A model generated the notes under the pieces. The model was not told where the DNA came from. It made no database searches and was given only the letters and a program-made list of their open reading frames with translations. Positions 6,357 to 14,708 of a stretch of DNA of 27,176 bases are shown here, piece by piece. Made by a program: the position numbers and the translations under genes. The DNA is taken from positions 1-27,176 of the forward strand of contig DZCR01000028.1 of assembly GCA_022736495.1 (NCBI GenBank), written 5' to 3'. This DNA comes from Desulfobacca acetoxidans. GTDB taxonomy: Bacteria > Desulfobacterota > Desulfobaccia > Desulfobaccales > 0-14-0-80-60-11. How positions within the stretch are numbered: the first letter of the stretch is position 1; each line of letters starts with the position of its first letter.

Positions 6357-7403
6357 TTATTTCTTGCTACCAAAGTATTCCTGCACGGTCTTTAATGCAG
6401 ATCTCCTGTTTGGCAAAGTTTTCCTCAGGCTGCGGAGACCCTCTGCCGCCTCCCGGCCCCGCTCGGTTAAGGACGCCTCCGTTGCCAAAAGACGGGCGGT
6501 TTCCCAAGCCGCCTCCCAGTTGTTGCAGATGAGCAACAGATCAGCTCCCGCGGCCAGGGCTTCTTTGGCCCCGTGGGACACCGGCAGCTGGGTGGCGATG
6601 GCGCCCATCTCCAGGTCGTCGGTGATGATTATCCCCTGAAAACCCAGACGCCCCTTTAGCCAGTCCTGTAAAGCTACCCGCGAGAGCGTGGCCGGGCGCG
6701 CATCCCACTCCGGCACCTGCAGGTGCGCAGTCATCACCATGAGCACGCCCGCAGCTACTGCCTGCCGAAAGGGCAGCAAGTCTCCTTGGCGTTCCGGATC
6801 TCCTGACTGGGCCAGGGGCAGGACTTCGTGGGAGTCGACCCCGGTGTCCCCCAGGCCCGGAAAATGTTTGGCTACTGCGATGATCCCTCCGGACATATAT
6901 CCCTTAATGGCGGCGAGAGCGTAGTGGGCCACGTGTGCCGGGTCCCTGCCGTAAGCGCGATCCCACAGGGGACAACGTGGCGAGCGCGGCACATCCAGAA
7001 CAGGCGCCAGGTTGACATTGATCCCCACCAGAGACAGTTCATGGGCCACGTGCCGCGCCAGGCGCGCCACCTCCTTGGGGGTTTTTGTAGTCCCTAGTTC
7101 CCGGGCCGGCGGGATAATGGTAAAAGGCTCCTTCAGGCGCTGGACTCGGCCCCCCTCCTGGTCCACTGCGATCAGCAGCGGTCGCCCCGTAGCGGCCAAA
7201 GCCTCCCGTTGCAGGTCCCGGGTTAACTCCCAGACCTGCTCGGGACTCTCGATATTGCGGGCAAAGAGGACAACGCCCCCCACCCTGAGGTCCCGCACCA
7301 GTTCCCGGGCCACCGCGTCTAAACGCGGCCCGGGAATACCCACCATGAGAACTTGACCCCAGAAAGCGGGGTGATCGGTCTGCACCTGATTATCCGTAGA
7401 CAT
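6357..7403 (-). CDS. nagZ: Glycoside hydrolase family 3, beta-N-acetylhexosaminidase (NagZ-like)
   Basis: This 348-residue enzyme is expected to remove N-acetylglucosamine from muropeptides during cell wall recycling. Motifs in order are LLIAVDQEGGRVQRL (about 75-90), INVNLAPVLDV (about 127-138), the NagZ loop KHFPGLGDTGVDSHEVLP (about 178-195) with the catalytic-dyad His, and IITDDLEMGAI (about 265-275) with the nucleophile Asp. The second residue of the usual GHGDT is Leu here (GLGDT). No signal peptide is visible, as in cytoplasmic NagZ. Start ATG has GGAG upstream. It lies 30 bases behind the LutA-like gene on the same strand, so they may share a transcript. Confidence 0.88.
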   Translation of the reverse strand: MSTDNQVQTDHPAFWGQVLMVGIPGPRLDAVARELVRDLRVGGVVLFARNIESPEQVWELTRDLQREALAATGRPLLIAVDQEGGRVQRLKEPFTIIPPARELGTTKTPKEVARLARHVAHELSLVGINVNLAPVLDVPRSPRCPLWDRAYGRDPAHVAHYALAAIKGYMSGGIIAVAKHFPGLGDTGVDSHEVLPLAQSGDPERQGDLLPFRQAVAAGVLMVMTAHLQVPEWDARPATLSRVALQDWLKGRLGFQGIIITDDLEMGAIATQLPVSHGAKEALAAGADLLLICNNWEAAWETARLLATEASLTERGREAAEGLRSLRKTLPNRRSALKTVQEYFGSKK

Positions 7404-7433
7404 TACTAACTCCGGTTGACTTCAGAGGAATTT

Positions 7434-8144
7434 TCATTCCGTGATCAGAATCTCCGCCAAGTGATAAAATTTCAGGTTACAGGCTGCAGAGGTCTCGAGC
7501 CCCCGCAGATGCAGGAGACAGCTATAATCCAGGGAAACCAACCCCGCCGCGCCCGTGGCCGCCACCGCGTTCAGGTAGGCCTCGCCGATCTCTCGCGAGA
7601 GTTCGGGCTGCATCAGGCTGAAGGTCCCGCCAAACCCGCAACAGGTATAATAAGGCGAAATCGTTAGCACTTCCAGGCCATCCACCCGCGCCAAGGCCTC
7701 CCGCGCACCGGTCAAGACCCCCAACTCCCTGGCCTTGCAAGACTGGTGCAGGACCAGGGAACCCTCAAACCTGGGGCTAAAGGGGAGCGGCCCCATCTGG
7801 GCCAGCCACTCGCTCAACTCCAGGACTCGGGCCGCCAGGGCCGTAACAGCCCGGCGTTCCCCGGGGTCTGCGGCCAGCTCGGGGTAGCAGTGCCGCACCA
7901 GATAAGTGCAGGAGGCGCTGGGGCAGACGATAATCTCATCTCCGGCAAAGACCCGGAGGAAATGGCGCATGAGCCTCCGGGCCGTGGCCGTATCTCCCGC
8001 CGTCCAGGCGAATTGGCCACAGCAGGTCTGATCTTTCGGGTATTCCCAGGCCACTCCCAGGCGATCCAGGAGTCTGGCCACCGCAATAGCCACGCCAGGC
8101 GCTCCCTGATCCAGGAAGCAGGGTATGAAGAGCTTGCAGCCCAC
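7434..8144 (-). CDS. LutA/LldE-like (Fe-S)-binding CCG-domain protein
   Basis: This 236-residue protein has two cysteine-rich CCG domains: CCGQFAWTAG in the first half and TCCGFGGTFSLMQPELS in the second, with supporting VCPSASC, LHQSC and LDYSC motifs. The length and layout match LutA of the LutABC lactate oxidation complex, the related glycolate oxidase subunit and heterodisulfide-reductase-like subunits. Such domains bind iron-sulfur clusters and pass electrons from hydroxyacid oxidation. GTG at 8144 is chosen as start because AAGGAG sits eight bases upstream and MGCKLFIPCF is the family start. LutB and LutC are not adjacent, so the oxidised substrate is unknown. Confidence 0.82.
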   Translation of the reverse strand: MGCKLFIPCFLDQGAPGVAIAVARLLDRLGVAWEYPKDQTCCGQFAWTAGDTATARRLMRHFLRVFAGDEIIVCPSASCTYLVRHCYPELAADPGERRAVTALAARVLELSEWLAQMGPLPFSPRFEGSLVLHQSCKARELGVLTGAREALARVDGLEVLTISPYYTCCGFGGTFSLMQPELSREIGEAYLNAVAATGAAGLVSLDYSCLLHLRGLETSAACNLKFYHLAEILITE

Positions 8145-8285
8145 ACGCCATCTCCTTATCTGGCTCTTTTATCACAAATGTCAGCATCGGGGGAAGGATT
8201 CGCGTTCAGGTCTCCGCTACGGATGAACGGTAGGTTAAAGCGGCCTGCTCGCCTGATTCCGGCGGTTACAAGCCAATCCTTTCCC

Positions 8286-8315
8286 TTGACAGGCTAAGGG
8301 TGGTTTTCATAGAAT
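8286..8315 (+). promoter_or_regulatory. Sigma-70 promoter for the NtrC-family regulator
   Basis: TTGACA (8286-8291) and TAGAAT (8310-8315) are separated by 18 bases. Transcription would start near 8322, giving a leader of about 50 bases before the ATG at 8372. Confidence 0.6.
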
Positions 8316-8371
8316 GAAATCAAAAATTTACGAAATAATAACTAGTTGACCTATAAGGAAATTCCCCTCCC

Positions 8372-9721
8372 ATGATCGAAGCTCCGGCTCATATCCTCGT
8401 GATTGATGATGACAAAGCCATGCGGGATGCCTGCTTCCAAATCCTTTCCCGCAAGGGTTTCCAGGTGGAGTTGGCTGCCGGCGCCAAACAGGGCCTCGCG
8501 CTGTTGGAACACCAATCCTTCGATGCCATTCTCCTGGATCTGGTTATGCCCGACGTGGACGGCCTGGAAGCCCTGAAAAAAATCCGGGCCCTGGACCCGG
8601 ACGTCGAAGTCATCATCATTACGGGCTACGGCACCATCCAGGCCGCGGTGGAATCCATCAAGGCCGGCGCCTTTCATTTCCTCTCCAAGCCCTTCGTGCC
8701 CGACGACTTGCGCAACCTGGTGGGCCGGGCCCTGGAAAAACGGCGTCTGGACCTGGAAAACCTCTACCTGCGCCAGGAACTGCGCACCAAAGAAGAGCGC
8801 AACACCCTGGTCTACGAGAGCGAGCCCATGGCCCGGATCATGGACATGATTGCCCGGGTCTCCCCCACGGACAGCACCGTGCTCATTACCGGCGAATCCG
8901 GCACCGGCAAGGGCCTGGTGGCCCGCAAGCTGCACCAGTTGAGCCAGCGTTCCCGGCGTCCCTTCATTACCGTGGATTGCGGCACTTTGGTTGAGACCCT
9001 GTTCGAAAGCGAACTCTTCGGCCACGTCAAAGGCTCCTTTACCGGGGCCGACGCCAATAAAGTCGGCAAGTTCGAGTTGGCCCAAAACGGCACCCTCTTC
9101 TTCGACGAAGTCAGCAACATCGGCCTCGAGGTCCAGGCCAAGCTGCTCCGGGCCGTGGAGGAAAGAAAGATTTCCAAGGTGGGCAGCCACCGGGTGATCA
9201 CTGTGGATGTGCGCATCATCGCCGCCACCAATAAAGACCTCACCAGAGCCATCAAAGACGGCACCTTTCGGGAAGACCTCTTTTACCGCCTCAACGTCGT
9301 CCTGATCCAGATGCCGCCCTTGCGAGACCGGAAAAGCGACATTCCCTTGCTGATCCAACACTTTTTAGAGAAGTACAATGCCCGCCTGCGCAAAGAGTTC
9401 CGCGGCATCTCCCCGGACGCTCTGGACCTGATGACGCGCCATGACTGGCCCGGCAATGTCCGGGAGCTGGAAAACACCATGGAGCGCCTGGTAGTTTTGA
9501 GCTCCGGCCCCTACCTGGAACCCGCGGACCTGGTCTTTGCCGGCACCATCTTAACCCCGCCCCCCGAATCCTCCGAAGGCGGGTCGCTTAAAAACCTGGA
9601 ACGGGACCACATCATCCAAACCCTCCAGCGCTACGACGGCCACAAAAGCGAAACCGCCCGGGCCCTGGGCATCGACCGCAAAACCCTGCGAGAAAAGTTA
9701 AAGCGGTATAATCTTGAATAA
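8372..9721 (+). CDS. Sigma-54-dependent response regulator, NtrC family
   Basis: The protein has 449 residues in three domains. The receiver (1-120) has acidic DDD at 12-14, phospho-acceptor D56 in LLDLVMPD, and Lys in SKPF near 109. The AAA+ domain (about 145-385) has Walker A GESGTGKG, a GSFTGA loop (variant of GAFTGA) for sigma-54 contact, and Walker B GTLFFDEV. The C-terminal Fis-type helix-turn-helix reads [20 protein letters not shown]. It activates RpoN promoters after phosphorylation. No histidine kinase gene adjoins, so it is an orphan regulator. A good sigma-54 promoter lies 2.1 kb away at 6219, though no link can be shown from sequence. Confidence 0.93.
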   Translation: MIEAPAHILVIDDDKAMRDACFQILSRKGFQVELAAGAKQGLALLEHQSFDAILLDLVMPDVDGLEALKKIRALDPDVEVIIITGYGTIQAAVESIKAGAFHFLSKPFVPDDLRNLVGRALEKRRLDLENLYLRQELRTKEERNTLVYESEPMARIMDMIARVSPTDSTVLITGESGTGKGLVARKLHQLSQRSRRPFITVDCGTLVETLFESELFGHVKGSFTGADANKVGKFELAQNGTLFFDEVSNIGLEVQAKLLRAVEERKISKVGSHRVITVDVRIIAATNKDLTRAIKDGTFREDLFYRLNVVLIQMPPLRDRKSDIPLLIQHFLEKYNARLRKEFRGISPDALDLMTRHDWPGNVRELENTMERLVVLSSGPYLEPADLVFAGTILTPPPESSEGGSLKNLERDHIIQTLQRYDGHKSETARALGIDRKTLREKLKRYNLE

Positions 9722-9731
9722 AATGACCACT

Positions 9732-9756
9732 CGTTCCCTATTTGTTATTTGGGATC
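9732..9756. repeat. Decayed REP-like palindrome, left side of DUF4145 gene
   Basis: CGTTCCCTATTTGTTATTTGGGATC aligns with the intact palindrome at 10445-10469 (CGTTCCCAAG, a short centre with TTGTAC, then TTGGGAACG). The two copies flank the DUF4145 gene. Confidence 0.5.
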
Positions 9757-9776
9757 AAAATAACAGGTGAAGAATT

Positions 9777-10430
9777 ATGCGCGCAACAAGATTTGACGCG
9801 TTCTGCCCCAAATGCAATGTATTAGTCGAAGTAAGAGTAATTGCCGAAGGTAGCGGTGGTTTCAGGAGTGATGCTATCAATTCATTAGACGAAATCGATG
9901 CCGAATACCACGGTGACATCTACTTTGTTTGCCTGTGTCCTCGCTGCAGTCAGCCTTTTCTTATAAGACAATCCTTGTATGGAATTCCAGGTGAATTTGA
10001 GACGATCACCGATGAAAGCGTCCTATATCAAACTGAATCAAAATTAATCCAAGAGTGCCTTCCTAAGCCTATAAAGACCGCTTATGATCAGGCTGCAAGA
10101 TCGTTAAATGCTTCACTATTTGATCCATGCGTTCTCATGTGCAGGAAATGTTTAGAAGCAGTTTGTAAAATCTTAGGAGCACAAGGGAGGGACTTGAGCA
10201 AACGCTTGGTCAGCCTTTCCGAAGCAGGTCATATTGACTCTCGTCTCCTCACTTGGGCGCATGAAATTCGCCTGATAGGGAATGAGGCTGCTCATAAGAT
10301 AGAGATCCCGATGACTAAGGAAGATGCTCGCGATATTTTCGACTTTACCGAAGCAATACTCATTTATATCTTCTCGCTGACAAAACGGTTCGAATCATTC
10401 AAAGCAAGAAGAATCAACTCAGATATATGA
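9777..10430 (+). CDS. DUF4145 domain-containing protein
   Basis: This 217-residue protein has an N-terminal zinc-ribbon (CPKC at about 10-13, CLCPRC at about 52-57) and an all-helical domain. Its core, LNASLFDPCVLMCRKCLEAV and later LTWAHEIRLIGNEAAH, is characteristic of DUF4145. The family is found alone and fused to restriction or other nucleic-acid enzymes, but no activity is established. Codon use is clearly more AT-rich than in the flanking genes. The gene is bracketed by REP-like palindromes and followed by a transposase remnant, all signs of recent acquisition. No membrane segments are seen. A role in a defence or stress response is possible but not shown. Confidence 0.8.
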   Translation: MRATRFDAFCPKCNVLVEVRVIAEGSGGFRSDAINSLDEIDAEYHGDIYFVCLCPRCSQPFLIRQSLYGIPGEFETITDESVLYQTESKLIQECLPKPIKTAYDQAARSLNASLFDPCVLMCRKCLEAVCKILGAQGRDLSKRLVSLSEAGHIDSRLLTWAHEIRLIGNEAAHKIEIPMTKEDARDIFDFTEAILIYIFSLTKRFESFKARRINSDI

Positions 10431-10436
10431 GGGGTT

Positions 10437-10495
10437 TCACCCCTCGTTCCCAAGTTGTACTTGGGAACGCCATATTGCTCAAAGCTGTACTTTGA
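10437..10495. repeat. Pair of REP-like palindromes before the RAYT transposase
   Basis: Two related hairpins are adjacent: GTTCCCAAG-TTGTA-CTTGGGAAC, then CTCAAAG-CTGTA-CTTTGAG. Both have an AAGyTGTACTT core inside different arms. The outer CCCTCGTTCC is repeated in inverted form (GGAACGAGGG) at 10829-10838 after the transposase, so the pair may mark one end of the mobile unit. Confidence 0.65.
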
Positions 10496-10507
10496 GACCT
10501 TATCATC

Positions 10508-10867
10508 ATGATGCGCAGCCGCTATAAAATCGCCGAATTAGCCTCACCTCATTTCATCACCTGCACCATTGTGGCTTGGCTACCCGTCTTCACCCGCCCT
10601 CGATATCTGGACATTGTCACCGCCTCTCTAACCTTCTGCCGTCAACAAAAGGGGTTGCGCCTCCATGCCTTTGTCATCCTCGATAATCATCTGCACCTGG
10701 TAGTCTCAGCAGATGATCTTTCCCAGGTGATTCGAGACTTCAAAAGACATACTGCCAAAGAAATCCTGGCGGTCGCCCGGCAAGAAAATAAGCTGGGGCT
10801 ACTCAAGCAGTTTGAATTCTTCAAAGGTGGAACGAGGGGAAGAAAAAGGTTCCCTCCTTATCAATGA
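10508..10867 (+). CDS. REP-associated tyrosine transposase (RAYT), C-terminally truncated
   Basis: This 119-residue product carries the Y1-transposase fold: a beta start (HFITCTIVAW), then LHAFVILDNHLHLVV with the metal-binding His-x-His pair at 61/63, then the helix LSQVIRDFKRHTAKEI. Such enzymes move REP/BIME palindromes as single-stranded DNA using a catalytic tyrosine. Typical members are longer. Here the frame ends at GTRGRKRFPPYQ, where an inverted copy of the upstream repeat begins, so the C-terminal part is missing and the protein is probably inactive. The ATG at 10508 directly follows two REP-like hairpins. Confidence 0.7.
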   Translation: MMRSRYKIAELASPHFITCTIVAWLPVFTRPRYLDIVTASLTFCRQQKGLRLHAFVILDNHLHLVVSADDLSQVIRDFKRHTAKEILAVARQENKLGLLKQFEFFKGGTRGRKRFPPYQ

Positions 10868-10883
10868 CTCTCAGCTTTCAAAG

Positions 10884-13142
10884 ATGAGCAATCGGACCTT
10901 CTTCCGCCCCACGCGCCTCCAAGGCCTCGTCCTGCTCTACGGCGCCGGAACCATGGTGGCCCAGGTTTTGATCCTCCGGGAACTCCTGGTCCTGGCTCAG
11001 GGGCAGGAGCTGAAGCTGGCCCTGGGGTTATGGTGCTGGCTCCTCTGGGTCGGCGTGGGCAGCCTCGCCGGAGGCCGCTTCACCCCCGCCGGTGCGGGAC
11101 CGGGCCGCCTGGGCGGGTTGTTGGCGCTGTTGGGCCTACTGCTCCCGGCCACCATCCTGGCAGGCCGGGCGCTTCCAACCCTGGCGTCCCTGCCGCTGGG
11201 CCAATCCCTGCCCCTGTCCACCACCTTTTTCCTCTTTTTTATCCTGCTGGCCCCCTTTGGGGTGGTTTCTGGCTACTTTTTTCCCACTGCGGTCCAGGTT
11301 CTCACGAACACGGACAAAAACCCGCAGGGGGCCACCGGCCGGGTGTACTATCTCGAGACCCTGGGCGCGGCCCTGGGGGTGGCGCTCCTGCAACTTTTGT
11401 TCATCGGCCGCTTTGCCAACCTGACTCTCGGCCTGGCCGGTGGGTGCCTCCTGGCCCTGGCCCCCTGGCTCCTGGCCCAGCCCCAAGCACTTGCGACCCG
11501 CGTCGCCATCGCCATTAATCTCCTGGTTCTGGTCGCGGCCCTGGTCCTCGCGCCCCGCTTGGAACTGGCCAGCCGCACCTGGCTCTGGCCCGGCCGCCAG
11601 GTTATCGCCACCGTGGACAGCCCCTATGCCTTCTTGTCAGCCCAGCGGGAGGCCGAGCAAATCAGCTTTTTTGCCAATAACCTCTGGCAGTTCACCTACC
11701 CCGATCCCTTCACCGCCGAACACCAGGTCCAGTTAGGCCTGCTCGAACACCCACAGCCTCATCGGGTGCTTCTGCTGGGGGGCGGGGTAGCCGGCCTGGG
11801 TGCAGAGATTCTTAAGACCCCCACCATCACCCATCTGGATTACGTGGAACTGGACCCCTTTCTGGTGAATCTGGCCAAAGATACCCTCCCCGCAAGCGCC
11901 AGCCAGAACCTGGACCCCCGGGTTAACCTCATCTTCCAGGATGCCCGCCGCTTCCTGGCTACCACTGAAAACCGCTATGACGTCATTCTCATGGCCTTGC
12001 CGGAGCCCAAAAGCGCCCAACTGAACCGTTTCTATACCAAAGAATTTTTCCACGCCGTGTCTCAAAAATTGTTGCCCGGTGGCGTTTTCAGCTTTGCCCT
12101 GACAGGGGCCGAGACCAGCTTAAATCCCCTGCGGGCCGCGTATCTGGCCATGGCCTATAACACCCTGGCCCAGATTTTCCCGGACGTGGTGGCCTTCCCG
12201 GGGGGACATACCCGGTTCTTCGCCTCTCCCAGCCCCGACGCTCTGGCCACCGACCCGCAGGTATTGGTACGGCGGCTCAAGGATCGCCACCTGCTCTTAA
12301 CCTATGTCCGGGAGTATTACCTCTTACAAGACCTCTCGCCCTGGCGCCGCCAGTACCTCAACCAAATTCTCCAGCAGCAGCCAATGGAGATCAACACCGA
12401 CCTGAACCCCCGCTGCTACTTTTATGACCTGGTGCTGAGCACCGTCCAGGAAGGCCTGGGCGTCAAAGGGCTGCTCCTGACCCTGCAAAAACTGCCGCCC
12501 GCGCTCCCCTGGGCGGCCCTGGTCCTGGCCACGGTTCTGGCTGGGGCCGGAATCCGCCGCCGCCCCGGTCTTGGCGCCCTTTATCAGGTGATGGTGATGG
12601 GTTTGGGCACCATGGCCCTGGAAATTCTGGTGCTCATTTTGTACCAGATTCGGCTGGGCTCGCTCTACCGGGAGTTAGGAGTGCTGGTGGCGGCCTTCAT
12701 GGCCGGAATGGCGGCCGGCAGTGCGCTGGGCACCCGCTGCTGCGACCGGAACAGGGGCGGGGCGTGCCTTCTGGCAGGGCTGCAAGGGGGTCTGGCGATC
12801 CTGGCCGCGGCCCTGGCCCTGTGGCTAAAGTGGGGATTCTCATCGGGGCCCTCAGGTTGGGAGTTGCCGACCCAGGCGGGGTATGTCCTGGTCCTGGCCC
12901 TTGCCGGCTGCGGCGGCGGCGGGGTCTTCGCAGTCAGCGCCGCACTCTGGGCCGAGAGCAAACCCGACGCCCGGGGCCAGGGTGGCAAACTCTATGCCGC
13001 GGACCTTTTGGGGGCTACTTTAGGGACTCTGGGAGTCAGCCTACTGGTGCTGCCGCTGTGGGGCATCGTCCCGACCCTGTGCCTGGTCGCGTTCCTCCAT
13101 ACCGGGGCCGGCGTGCTGGCGCTCCTGCCACGACGATCATAG
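10884..13142 (+). CDS. Membrane protein with spermidine-synthase-like domain
   Basis: This is a protein of about 752 residues from ATG 10884; a longer frame exists upstream but would read through the transposase end. About seven hydrophobic segments fill residues 10-230. A Rossmann methyltransferase/aminopropyltransferase-like domain follows (about 260-470) with VLLLGGGVAGLGAEIL, LDYVELDPFLV and IFQDARRFL. Several more membrane segments follow (about 545-745). In true spermidine synthases a catalytic Asp follows YDVI; here it reads YDVILMALPEP, so normal aminopropyl transfer is doubtful. Fused proteins of this architecture are common in deltaproteobacteria but their substrates are unknown. 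The ribosome site is weak, so the start is uncertain. Confidence 0.75.
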   Translation: MSNRTFFRPTRLQGLVLLYGAGTMVAQVLILRELLVLAQGQELKLALGLWCWLLWVGVGSLAGGRFTPAGAGPGRLGGLLALLGLLLPATILAGRALPTLASLPLGQSLPLSTTFFLFFILLAPFGVVSGYFFPTAVQVLTNTDKNPQGATGRVYYLETLGAALGVALLQLLFIGRFANLTLGLAGGCLLALAPWLLAQPQALATRVAIAINLLVLVAALVLAPRLELASRTWLWPGRQVIATVDSPYAFLSAQREAEQISFFANNLWQFTYPDPFTAEHQVQLGLLEHPQPHRVLLLGGGVAGLGAEILKTPTITHLDYVELDPFLVNLAKDTLPASASQNLDPRVNLIFQDARRFLATTENRYDVILMALPEPKSAQLNRFYTKEFFHAVSQKLLPGGVFSFALTGAETSLNPLRAAYLAMAYNTLAQIFPDVVAFPGGHTRFFASPSPDALATDPQVLVRRLKDRHLLLTYVREYYLLQDLSPWRRQYLNQILQQQPMEINTDLNPRCYFYDLVLSTVQEGLGVKGLLLTLQKLPPALPWAALVLATVLAGAGIRRRPGLGALYQVMVMGLGTMALEILVLILYQIRLGSLYRELGVLVAAFMAGMAAGSALGTRCCDRNRGGACLLAGLQGGLAILAAALALWLKWGFSSGPSGWELPTQAGYVLVLALAGCGGGGVFAVSAALWAESKPDARGQGGKLYAADLLGATLGTLGVSLLVLPLWGIVPTLCLVAFLHTGAGVLALLPRRS

Positions 13143-13364
13143 TTGCCCTGCTGGTCGCCATTCAGGGGATCAGTCTGACCCAGAAGATTGGCCTCCCTCT
13201 TCTGTCCATCAACTTGCTTAGGGATCGTTATAGAAAACTTAACCATGACGCTAAAATATAGGTACTTTTACCGATTGCATTTTGGGTTCAGAGTGATAGA
13301 TTAAATTCCAAGCATGCGGTAAAGGCCAATGGGGGTTATCCTGGGGGATGCAGGAGACAGGCAA

Positions 13365-13517
13365 ATGGCCATGATTGCCTTTTATGCTGGTTTAATCGTT
13401 GGGATTTTCATTGGCTGCGTATTAATGTCCTTATTTTGCTTCTTTCTGGCGGGGAACGATACCGGCCTCTCTGGCCCACCGAAGGTATATCGCCAGGGAA
13501 AACCCCTGGAACTTTGA
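13365..13517 (+). CDS. Small single-pass membrane protein
   Basis: The peptide has 50 residues starting MAMIAFYAGLIVGIFIGCVL. GGAG lies eight bases before the ATG at 13365; an upstream in-frame ATG at 13329 lacks a good site. One long hydrophobic helix with GxxxG spacing is followed by a short polar tail ending RQGKPLEL. The N-terminus resembles short DUF3789-type membrane peptides, but the match is only by eye. It has its own terminator just downstream and no clear partner. The stretch 13143-13364 before it holds nothing recognisable. Confidence 0.55.
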   Translation: MAMIAFYAGLIVGIFIGCVLMSLFCFFLAGNDTGLSGPPKVYRQGKPLEL

Positions 13518-13579
13518 TCCGCATCTCTTTGGTGGCTCGGGCCAGAACCAATTAGTGAGAGAATCGGTTGGTATCTGGA

Positions 13580-13608
13580 GGGCGCCCCAGTGGAGGCGCC
13601 CTTTAATT
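13580..13608 (+). terminator. Rho-independent terminator
   Basis: A perfect GGGCGCC/GGCGCCC stem with an eight-base loop is followed by TTTAATTT. It ends the small membrane protein transcript. Between here and the HU-like gene I see only a repeat fragment (13727) and a promoter (13855). Confidence 0.65.
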
Positions 13609-13726
13609 TCTCGGGCACCTTTGGGGTGATCAAAGGGCCGGAAGAGAAAAAGAATCTTTTGAGAGAACGGAAATTCAAACTATGATTTAGGGCAAATATT
13701 TCCGGCCCTCCTCCCTTACGAGCATA

Positions 13727-13757
13727 TAGAGCGTTTGCCAAAAGTTACTTCCTCTGG
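13727..13757 (+). repeat. Fragment of the MITE-like element seen at 16717
   Basis: ATAGAGCGTTTGCCAAAAGTT followed by a cytosine- and thymine-rich tail (CTTCCTCT, then GGTC) matches 16717-16749 almost base for base. Only one end of the element is present; the central palindrome and other inverted repeat are missing. Confidence 0.65.
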
Positions 13758-13854
13758 TCTACCTAAAATAGTCCTAAATTTTATCCAGGAAGACCGCACT
13801 TCCCCAAATTCCTGCGCTGGGGTGGTGGGTGAGTTACCGGTCTGCATTTTTTTC

Positions 13855-13883
13855 TTTACCTCTGGCGGCAATTTATTTATTAT
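13855..13883 (+). promoter_or_regulatory. Candidate sigma-70 promoter for the HU/IHF-like gene
   Basis: TTTACC and TATTAT are separated by 17 bases inside an AT-rich tract. Transcription would start near 13890, leaving a leader of about 70 bases. It may also drive the SRP RNA downstream. Confidence 0.45.
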
Positions 13884-13962
13884 TTAGGCAAATTAGCTAT
13901 CGGCGATCGAACTGCCAGACCCGGCAAGGTGTCCGGCGCGCGCCACCAAGGAGTCGAGCGGG

Positions 13963-14238
13963 ATGAACAAGTCGCAACTCATCGAAGCTCTGGCCAAAGC
14001 TGAAAACATCACCTTGAAAAAGGCGGAAATGGTGGTCAACGCCGTTTTTGAGAACATGGCGGATGCCCTGGTGCAAAAAGAACGCATCGAGATTCGCGGC
14101 TTTGGCAGCTTTAAAGTAAAATTCTACAATGGCTATAAAGGCCGCAACCCCAAGACCGGCGACCTCATCAAGGTAGATGGCAAGAAATTGCCCTTCTTCA
14201 AGGTGGGGAAAGAATTACGGGAGCGCGTCGATCGCTGA
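13963..14238 (+). CDS. HU/IHF-family DNA-binding protein
   Basis: This 91-residue protein has the full HU/IHF fold: helical MNKSQLIEALAKAENITLKK, then RIEIRGFGSFKVKFY, the arm GRNPKTGDLIKVDGKKLPFFKVG, and a final helix KELRERV. The Pro in RNPKTG is the residue that intercalates in DNA in this family. It bends DNA and helps compact the nucleoid; sequence alone does not separate HU from IHF-beta. AAGGAG lies about ten bases before the ATG. It ends 14 bases before the SRP RNA, so the two probably share a transcript. IHF-like proteins also assist sigma-54 activators, of which one is encoded in this window. Confidence 0.92.
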   Translation: MNKSQLIEALAKAENITLKKAEMVVNAVFENMADALVQKERIEIRGFGSFKVKFYNGYKGRNPKTGDLIKVDGKKLPFFKVGKELRERVDR

Positions 14239-14252
14239 GCCGTTTTTTGCAA

Positions 14253-14533
14253 CCTGGCCGTGCTAGATGGGGAGCTAGCGGTGCCCTATAACCCGAAATC
14301 CGCTTAAGCGGGATTGAAGTCCCTCTTTGAGGATCGCAGCGCTGCCGTTGATGGCTGACCAGGGGGCGGATTGGACCCTGCGCAACAGACGCTTGTGAAC
14401 CCCGTCAGGTCCGGGAGGAAGCAGCGGTAAACAAGGCGGTTTGTGTCGCGGTGGCTACTAATCCATAAACCCTCTGGCAGGTGTCCTCGGTTGTGGCGGA
14501 TTCGATGGAGGGTGCACGGTCAGGCTTTTTTTT
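14253..14533 (+). ncRNA. ffs: Signal recognition particle RNA, large bacterial type
   Basis: The SRP54-binding hairpin GTCAGGTCCGGGAGGAAGCA lies at 14404-14423. Unlike short 4.5S RNAs it also has an Alu domain: GGGGAGCTAGCGGTGCCCT near 14269-14287. The ends pair perfectly: CCTGGCCGTGC (14253-14263) with GCACGGTCAGG (14514-14524), allowing one G-U, and a run of eight T follows. This gives about 272 nucleotides plus tail. With Ffh and FtsY it targets membrane proteins to the translocon. The 5' end is inferred from pairing. The stretch 14534-14708 after it has no feature I recognise. Confidence 0.9.
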
Positions 14534-14708
14534 GAATATCCATTCCGGGCCTCCCTTCCCCATACTTTCAACTTTTTGCGTACAATCTGTCTCGCTCTCC
14601 GGGATGGCCGCCCCCGAGCCGGACGTTCGGAGGTAAACCGCATCTAGGCGGGGTAGGAGAACCGGATTCCGGGAATTTCCCCGATGCAGCCTTTCCTTTG
14701 GAGTCAAA

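Noticed and set aside
6184..6639. Plus-strand frame across the candidate small RNA and the end of nagZ
   Set aside because: It runs through a terminator hairpin and antisense to nagZ, has no ribosome site and no domain.
8351..9361. Long open frame on the strand opposite the NtrC-family gene
   Set aside because: It is antisense to a complete regulator, with no recognisable domain; it arises from the codon bias of the real gene.
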